Origin: Clostridia bacterium
GTDB lineage: Bacteria; Bacillota; Clostridia; UMGS1883
DNA: 16,610 bases
Assembly: GCA_021202495.1 (NCBI GenBank)
Contig: JAJQCX010000002.1
Span: 1 to 16,610, forward strand
Direction: 5' to 3'
Shown here: positions 13,415 through 16,610 of the stretch, piece after piece
How positions within the stretch are numbered: position 1 is the first letter of the stretch
Layout: each line of letters begins with the position of its first letter
Translations under genes and position numbers: made by a program
Notes under the pieces: generated by a model
What the model was told of the DNA's origin: nothing
The model's input: the letters and a program-made list of their open reading frames with translations, nothing else
The model's database searches: none

Positions 13415-14248
13415 TTATTTCGCATTACGATGCTTTACAATAAACTTCTCGCTGCGCTTCTTCGACTTGCGCGTCTTGTAGCCGAGAGCGGGCTTGCCCC
13501 AAGGAGTAACGGGAGAAGGCATACCAACCGGCGATTTGCCCTCGCCGCCGCCGTGCGGATGGTCGTTGGGGTTCATTACAACGCCGCGGACGGTCGGTCT
13601 CCAGCCCATATGTCTCTTTCTGCCGGCTTTACCTATCGAGATGTTCTCATGGTCGATGTTGCCGACCTGACCGATTGTCGCAAGGCAGTTTAACGCAATC
13701 ATTCTGACCTCGCCCGAGGGAAGTCTTACCTGCGCATATCCGTTTTCCTTTGCCATAAGCTGCGCGCTGTTGCCCGCCGCTCTTACAAGCTGACCGCCCT
13801 TGCCGGGTGCGAGCTCGATGTTGTGGATAATGGTACCCACCGGAATAGCCTCGAGCGGGAGAGCGTTGCCGGGACGAATGTCCGCTGTTGCCGACGAGAT
13901 AACCTTGTCGCCTACGCCCAAGCCCACGGGAGCTATGATATATTTCTTCTCGCCGTCCTCGTATTCAACGAGCGCGATGTTTGCGCTTCTGTTCGGATCG
14001 TATTCGATTGCGATAACTGTCGCTTCCATATCCTTCTTGTTGCGCTTAAAATCGATTATTCTGTACTTTCTCTTCACGCCGCCGCCGCGATGACGAACGG
14101 TAATTCTTCCGTAAGAGTTTCTTCCTCCGTGGCTCTTGAGCGGCTCAACGAGCGAACGCTCGGGAGTTGTCTTTGTTATCTCCTCAAAGGTCGAAACGGT
14201 CATCTGTCTGCGAGCGGGAGAAGTGGGTTTATACTTTTTGATAGGCAT
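13415..14248 (-). CDS. rplB: 50S ribosomal protein L2
   Basis: Core large-subunit protein near the peptidyl-transferase centre, required for subunit joining. The start chosen is ATG 14248 (MPIKKYKPTSPARRQMTV, 277 residues). AAGGAG stands exactly 8 bases before it, while the more upstream in-frame GTG at 14257 overlaps that binding site. Conserved elements are KSHGGRNSYGRITVRHRGGG, RKYRIIDFKRNK, the OB and SH3-like domains, and the C-terminal MNPNDHPHGGGEGKSPVG loop, whose histidine corresponds to E. coli H229. It ends in a basic tail (KSKKRSEKFIVKHRNAK). Confidence 0.98.
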   Translation of the reverse strand: MPIKKYKPTSPARRQMTVSTFEEITKTTPERSLVEPLKSHGGRNSYGRITVRHRGGGVKRKYRIIDFKRNKKDMEATVIAIEYDPNRSANIALVEYEDGEKKYIIAPVGLGVGDKVISSATADIRPGNALPLEAIPVGTIIHNIELAPGKGGQLVRAAGNSAQLMAKENGYAQVRLPSGEVRMIALNCLATIGQVGNIDHENISIGKAGRKRHMGWRPTVRGVVMNPNDHPHGGGEGKSPVGMPSPVTPWGKPALGYKTRKSKKRSEKFIVKHRNAK

Positions 14249-14268
14249 TTTGTTCACTCCTTCTCAAA

Positions 14269-14559
14269 TTACATCATGCCGTCGAAGAATTCAATGGTCT
14301 TGCTCTTCTCGGTCAGCTTAATTACGGCCTTTTTCCAGTCCGCGCGCTTGCCCTCGAACCTTCCCATTCTCTTCGGCTTTCCGACCATGTTCATCGTGTT
14401 GACCGACTCAACCGTTACGCCGAAGATTTCTTCGATTGCGTTCTTAATCTCAATCTTGTTTGCGGACGGGTCAACCTCAAATGTGTACTTCCGCTCCGCC
14501 ATCTGATCCATCGACTGCTCTGTTACGATAGGTCTTTTTACAATATCATATGCCGTCAT
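14269..14559 (-). CDS. rplW: 50S ribosomal protein L23
   Basis: Tunnel-exit protein that docks trigger factor and SRP. It is about 96 residues. Family features are AYDIVKRPIVTEQSMDQMAE, KYTFEVDPSANKIEIKNAIE, and VTVESVNTMNMVGKPKRMGR. The start is ambiguous: GTG 14562 overlaps the rplD stop by four bases (GTGA, 7 bases from GGGAGG) and ATG 14559 overlaps it by one base (TGATG, 10 bases away). I prefer the ATG. Either way the gene is translationally coupled to rplD. Confidence 0.96.
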   Translation of the reverse strand: MTAYDIVKRPIVTEQSMDQMAERKYTFEVDPSANKIEIKNAIEEIFGVTVESVNTMNMVGKPKRMGRFEGKRADWKKAVIKLTEKSKTIEFFDGMM

Positions 14560-15179
14560 CACGCGTACACCTCCCCGAGCTTTTCAACAGCGTCCTTACC
14601 CGCAACGAGAATGTCGCTGTTCAAAATGTCGTATACATTGAGCATTCCGACAAACGCCGTCTTTGCGCCGGCAATGTTTCTTGTGCTGAGATAAACGTTC
14701 TCGTTCTTCTCGCTCGTCACAACAAGCGCCTTCTTTGCGCCCACAGCATTAAGAAGCTGTGCCATGCTCTTTGTCTTGATTTCGTCAAGCTGCAGGTTTT
14801 CAACAACCGCAACCTCGTTTTCCGCAGCCTTCGCGCTCAGTGCGCTCACCATTGCGAGCTTCTTAACCTTCTTGTTAAGGCTGTAGGAATAATCTCTGGG
14901 CTTGGGACCCAATGCAACGCCGCCCTTTGTCCACTGCGGTGCTCTTGTCGAGCCCTGTCTTGCGCGGCCTGTGCCCTTCTGTCTGAACGGCTTCTTGCCG
15001 CCGCCCTTAACCTCTGTGCGAGTCTTTGTCGACTGCGTACCCTGTCTCTGATTTGCCAGATAATTTACAACAGAATCGTGAAGCACGCTTTTATTGACCT
15101 CCGCGCCGAAAACGGCTGCCGGCAGCTCCATTTCGCCGCACTTCTCGCCCTGCATATTATACAAAACTGCGTTAGGCAT
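14559..15179 (-). CDS. rplD: 50S ribosomal protein L4
   Basis: Large-subunit protein whose loop reaches the exit tunnel and, in E. coli, autoregulates the S10 operon. The 206-residue product has the tunnel loop KPFRQKGTGRARQGSTRAP (about 63-81) intact, including the RQKGTGRARQGS core where macrolide resistance changes occur, then GGVALGPKPRDYSYSLNKKV and a C-terminal Rossmann-like globule. AAGGAG precedes the ATG. It is the natural candidate to bind the structured rpsJ leader upstream, but that is inference from E. coli only. Confidence 0.98.
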   Translation of the reverse strand: MPNAVLYNMQGEKCGEMELPAAVFGAEVNKSVLHDSVVNYLANQRQGTQSTKTRTEVKGGGKKPFRQKGTGRARQGSTRAPQWTKGGVALGPKPRDYSYSLNKKVKKLAMVSALSAKAAENEVAVVENLQLDEIKTKSMAQLLNAVGAKKALVVTSEKNENVYLSTRNIAGAKTAFVGMLNVYDILNSDILVAGKDAVEKLGEVYA

Positions 15180-15203
15180 AACTTATCTCCTTCCGTTAAA
15201 ATC

Positions 15204-15833
15204 TCATTTAACTGTATTTCTCACGGTAACAACCGAGCCCTTTGCTCCGGGAACAGCTCCCTTTACAAGGATGAGGTTTCTCTCCGTGTCAACCTTTACA
15301 ACGTCAAGGTTCAAAACCGTTACCTTTTCGGCGCCCATATGTCCGGGAAGTTTCTTTCCCTTCATAACTCTCGACGGTGTCGAGCAAGCGCCCATTGAAC
15401 CGGGGTGACGATGTACAGGACCTGTACCGTGAGTTTCCTTCAGACGGTGTGCGCCGTGGCGCTTGATAACACCCGCGTAGCCCTTACCTTTGCTGACGCC
15501 CGTAACGTCAACTCTTTCGCCCTCTGCGAAAACGTCGCACTTGATTTCATCGCCGACGTTCTTCGATGCGCAGTCCTCCAAGCGGAATTCCTTGAGAACC
15601 TTCTTAAAGGGAACTCCCGCCTTGTTGAAGTGACCCTGCAAGGGCTTTGAAACTTTCTTGGGCTTCGCCTCTCCGTAGCCGAGCTGGAGAGCTTCGTAGC
15701 CGTCCTTTTCAACGCTCTTCTTCTGAATAACGGTGCAGGGACCCGCTTCGATAACCGTAACCGGGATTATCCTGCCTTCAGGTGTAAACACCTGCGTCAT
15801 GCCGAGCTTTTTGCCGATGATTGCTTTCTGCAT
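15204..15833 (-). CDS. rplC: 50S ribosomal protein L3
   Basis: Early assembly protein whose long finger reaches the peptidyl-transferase centre. The product has 209 residues: MQKAIIGKKLGMTQVFTPEG at the start, VTGVSKGKGYAGVIKRHGAH, the finger region GTGPVHRHPGSMGACSTPSR (about 136-155), then VMKGKKLPGHMGAEKVTVLN. AAGGAGGATG lies 5 bases before the ATG, 51 bases after rpsJ. Confidence 0.98.
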   Translation of the reverse strand: MQKAIIGKKLGMTQVFTPEGRIIPVTVIEAGPCTVIQKKSVEKDGYEALQLGYGEAKPKKVSKPLQGHFNKAGVPFKKVLKEFRLEDCASKNVGDEIKCDVFAEGERVDVTGVSKGKGYAGVIKRHGAHRLKETHGTGPVHRHPGSMGACSTPSRVMKGKKLPGHMGAEKVTVLNLDVVKVDTERNLILVKGAVPGAKGSVVTVRNTVK

Positions 15834-15884
15834 AAATGCATCCTCCTTAAATGGTTATTGGTTGGCTCTGCCAACATTGACCCT

Positions 15885-16214
15885 TTATCTGGCGTTCTTA
15901 TCGATAATCTTTATCTCGATGCTTACGCCTGCGGGAACCTCAAGACGACCGAGAGCCTCCATCGTCTTAGGTGTGGGATTTGAAATATCGATCAGTCTCT
16001 TGTGCGTTCTCTGTTCAAACTGCTCGCGGCTGTCCTTGTACTTGTGAACCGCTCTCAAGATCGTTACGACTTCCTTCTCCGTGGGAAGCGGTATGGGACC
16101 CGAAACCTTCGAGCCTGTTCTCCTGGCTGTTTCCACAATTTTTTCTGCGGACTGGTCAAGAAGAACATGATCATAACCCTTTACCCTAATTCTGATTTTT
16201 TGTTGTGCTGCCAT
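15885..16214 (-). CDS. rpsJ: 30S ribosomal protein S10
   Basis: Head protein of the small subunit and, in other bacteria, the partner of NusB in antitermination. It has 109 residues, against 102 in many bacteria, with short additions at both ends (AAQQ and KIIDKNAR). The start is ATG 16214, with GGAGG exactly 8 bases upstream; a second ATG at 16220 is too close to the binding site and an in-frame TTG at 16232 precedes it. Diagnostic motifs are IRIRVKGYDHVLLDQSAEKI, SGPIPLPTEKEVVTILRAVH and KDSREQFEQRTHKRLIDISN. It is the first gene of the cluster, with its own promoter about 280 bases upstream. Confidence 0.98.
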   Translation of the reverse strand: MAAQQKIRIRVKGYDHVLLDQSAEKIVETARRTGSKVSGPIPLPTEKEVVTILRAVHKYKDSREQFEQRTHKRLIDISNPTPKTMEALGRLEVPAGVSIEIKIIDKNAR

Positions 16215-16248
16215 AGTCATAGCCTCCTGCAAAATAATAATGATGTTT

Positions 16249-16388
16249 GTGACTTACGACAACTGTACACCGTGCCGGGCGTTCTGTTTCCGGCGATAAT
16301 ACAACCCGGAGCAAGTCCGGGTACACATGACGCGCCAAGGAAACGCACTTATCCCCGCGCGTGTTATCATGTTGTACAGTGACTTACG
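16249..16388. repeat. 10-bp direct repeat flanking a palindromic block
   Basis: GTGACTTACG occurs at 16249-16258 and again at 16379-16388. Between the two copies lies the block closed by ACTGTACA (16262-16269) and TGTACAGT (16373-16380). A direct repeat around inverted-repeat ends resembles the footprint of a miniature mobile element, but the inverted ends are short and offset by three bases on one side, and the right-hand copy overlaps the inverted repeat. Confidence 0.45.
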
Positions 16389-16395
16389 CCCGCCT

Positions 16396-16470
16396 TCATG
16401 AGGCGGACATTCTCCACGGAAAAACCCATCTCAAGCTTAGTGCCGCTCGGATGGCAACCTCCCGCTTCAT
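16396..16470 (-). CDS. Possible leader micro-ORF (24 codons)
   Basis: An ATG at 16470 opens a 24-codon frame (MKREVAIRAALSLRWVFPWR, four more residues, TGA) inside the rpsJ leader. It ends within the CCGCCT/AGGCGG hairpin, so a translating ribosome would disturb that hairpin. There is no convincing ribosome-binding site before it (AAGCAGACG only), and it has no run of a single amino acid that would suggest attenuation. More probably it is a chance frame. Confidence 0.15.
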   Translation of the reverse strand: MKREVAIRAALSLRWVFPWRMSAS

Positions 16471-16493
16471 CGTCTGCTTGTCACAGCTTTCTG

Positions 16494-16522
16494 ATTATAT
16501 ATGATAGATTTGGAATTGTCAA
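16494..16522 (-). promoter_or_regulatory. Sigma-A promoter of the S10-spc-alpha cluster
   Basis: On the minus strand TTGACA (16517-16522) and TATAAT (16494-16499) are separated by exactly 17 bases. Both hexamers match consensus at all six positions. The predicted start of transcription is near 16487. Upstream (about 16523-16560) lies an A/T-rich tract with A and T runs suited to binding the RNA polymerase alpha C-terminal domain. Such a perfect promoter fits the high demand for ribosomal proteins and shows that the cluster is initiated here, not only by read-through from an upstream operon. Confidence 0.9.
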
Positions 16523-16610
16523 TAACTTTTTTAAAAAAAATTCAAATTTTATGCCCGAAATTTCAAATTTCTCCTCTGTTAAAAAATAAATTTCATTCTT
16601 TATATTGACT
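16523..16610. promoter_or_regulatory. A/T-rich region upstream of the S10 promoter
   Basis: These 88 bases contain no gene. The part nearest the promoter has a run of eight T followed by A-tracts on the minus strand, typical of an UP element. I see no terminator for an upstream gene before the window edge. Confidence 0.5.

Larger units (their letters stand above)
16215..16487 (-). promoter_or_regulatory. Structured 5' leader of the S10 transcript (candidate ribosomal-protein leader RNA)
   Basis: About 270 transcribed, untranslated bases separate the predicted transcription start from rpsJ. In RNA order I see CCATC/GATGG pairing (about 16427-16455), a CCGCCT-CATGA-AGGCGG hairpin (16390-16406), then a closed domain. 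That domain has an 8-bp outer stem (16373-16380 with 16262-16269), a first arm (16367-16372 with 16325-16330, then 16357-16361 with 16331-16335), a perfect 7-bp arm (16304-16310 with 16316-16322, loop of 5), and a third 5-bp arm (16274-16278 with 16290-16294). Together these give a four-way-junction layout. The pairings come from the sequence; regulation by a ribosomal protein is inference, and I do not recognise a named RNA family. Confidence 0.55.

Noticed and set aside
12755..13693. Plus-strand open frame of 312 codons across rplV, rpsS and rplB
   Set aside because: It spans three certain minus-strand genes and looks like low-complexity antisense sequence without family features.
14249..14257. 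GTG start for L2 three codons upstream
   Set aside because: It overlaps the AAGGAG binding site that serves ATG 14248, and the family N-terminus begins at MPIKKYKP or equivalent.
14550..15398. Plus-strand open frame of 282 codons opposite rplD and rplC
   Set aside because: Antisense to two certain ribosomal genes; composition rich in Cys, Leu and Arg, no motif.
15885..16232. N-terminally longer S10 (MQEAMTMAAQQ)
   Set aside because: Its start would be TTG and would include the ribosome-binding site GGAGG within the coding region; ATG 16214 has ideal spacing.
1..16610. Defence system, prophage, IS element, CRISPR array, tRNA or rRNA
   Set aside because: The window is filled end to end by recognised housekeeping genes with short gaps; no transposase, integrase, regularly spaced repeat or cloverleaf sequence was seen.

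Overview
The window is the late-assembly core of a bacterial chromosome: the S10-spc-alpha ribosomal-protein supercluster. The whole cluster reads on the minus strand, so transcription runs from high to low coordinates. Gene order (rpsJ to rplQ, with secY-adk-map, a small KOW-domain gene, infA and rpmJ in the middle) is that of Firmicutes, class Clostridia. Supporting points are the zinc-ribbon S14 of 61 residues, the tetracysteine LID of adenylate kinase, the KOW gene between map and infA, near-consensus AAGGAGG ribosome-binding sites before almost every gene, and a Clostridia-type S4 lacking the full cysteine set. Moderate G+C and many TTG/GTG starts fit an uncultured gut clostridium (Oscillospiraceae or a related order), but genus cannot be fixed from this sequence.

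Region by region in the direction of transcription. (1) 16610-16215 is non-coding: a sigma-A promoter with perfect -35 and -10 hexamers at 17-bp spacing, an A/T-rich upstream tract, then a transcribed leader of about 270 nt that folds on paper into a hairpin and a four-way-junction-like domain closed by an 8-bp stem. (2) 16214-11176 is the S10 part: rpsJ, rplC, rplD, rplW, rplB, rpsS, rplV, rpsC, rplP, rpmC, rpsQ. (3) 11155-5820 is the spc part: rplN, rplX, rplE, rpsN, rpsH, rplF, rplR, rpsE, rpmD, rplO, secY. (4) 5770-731 is the alpha part: adk, map, KOW protein, infA, rpmJ, rpsM, rpsK, rpsD, rpoA, rplQ. (5) After rplQ come a G+C-rich hairpin (680-709), a LURP-one/YxjI-like gene on the same strand (655-182), and a palindrome-rich non-coding end (1-181) with a bidirectional terminator candidate.

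Genes are tightly packed (gaps mostly 12-30 bases; overlaps or abutments at rplD/rplW, rpsC/rplP, rplP/rpmC, rplO/secY and map/KOW). This fits one long transcript that couples production of ribosomal proteins, the SecY translocon channel, nucleotide homeostasis (Adk), N-terminal Met removal (Map), initiation factor IF1 and the RNA polymerase alpha subunit. The only sizeable internal gap is 186 bases between rpmJ and rpsM.

Most of the window is ordinary housekeeping sequence and I see no defence system, phage, IS element, CRISPR array, tRNA or rRNA. The parts worth a second look are the rpsJ leader (possible undescribed ribosomal-protein leader RNA, or alternatively a small inserted palindromic element flanked by a 10-bp direct repeat), the orphan LURP-one-like gene behind a terminator-like hairpin, and the palindromes at 1-181.
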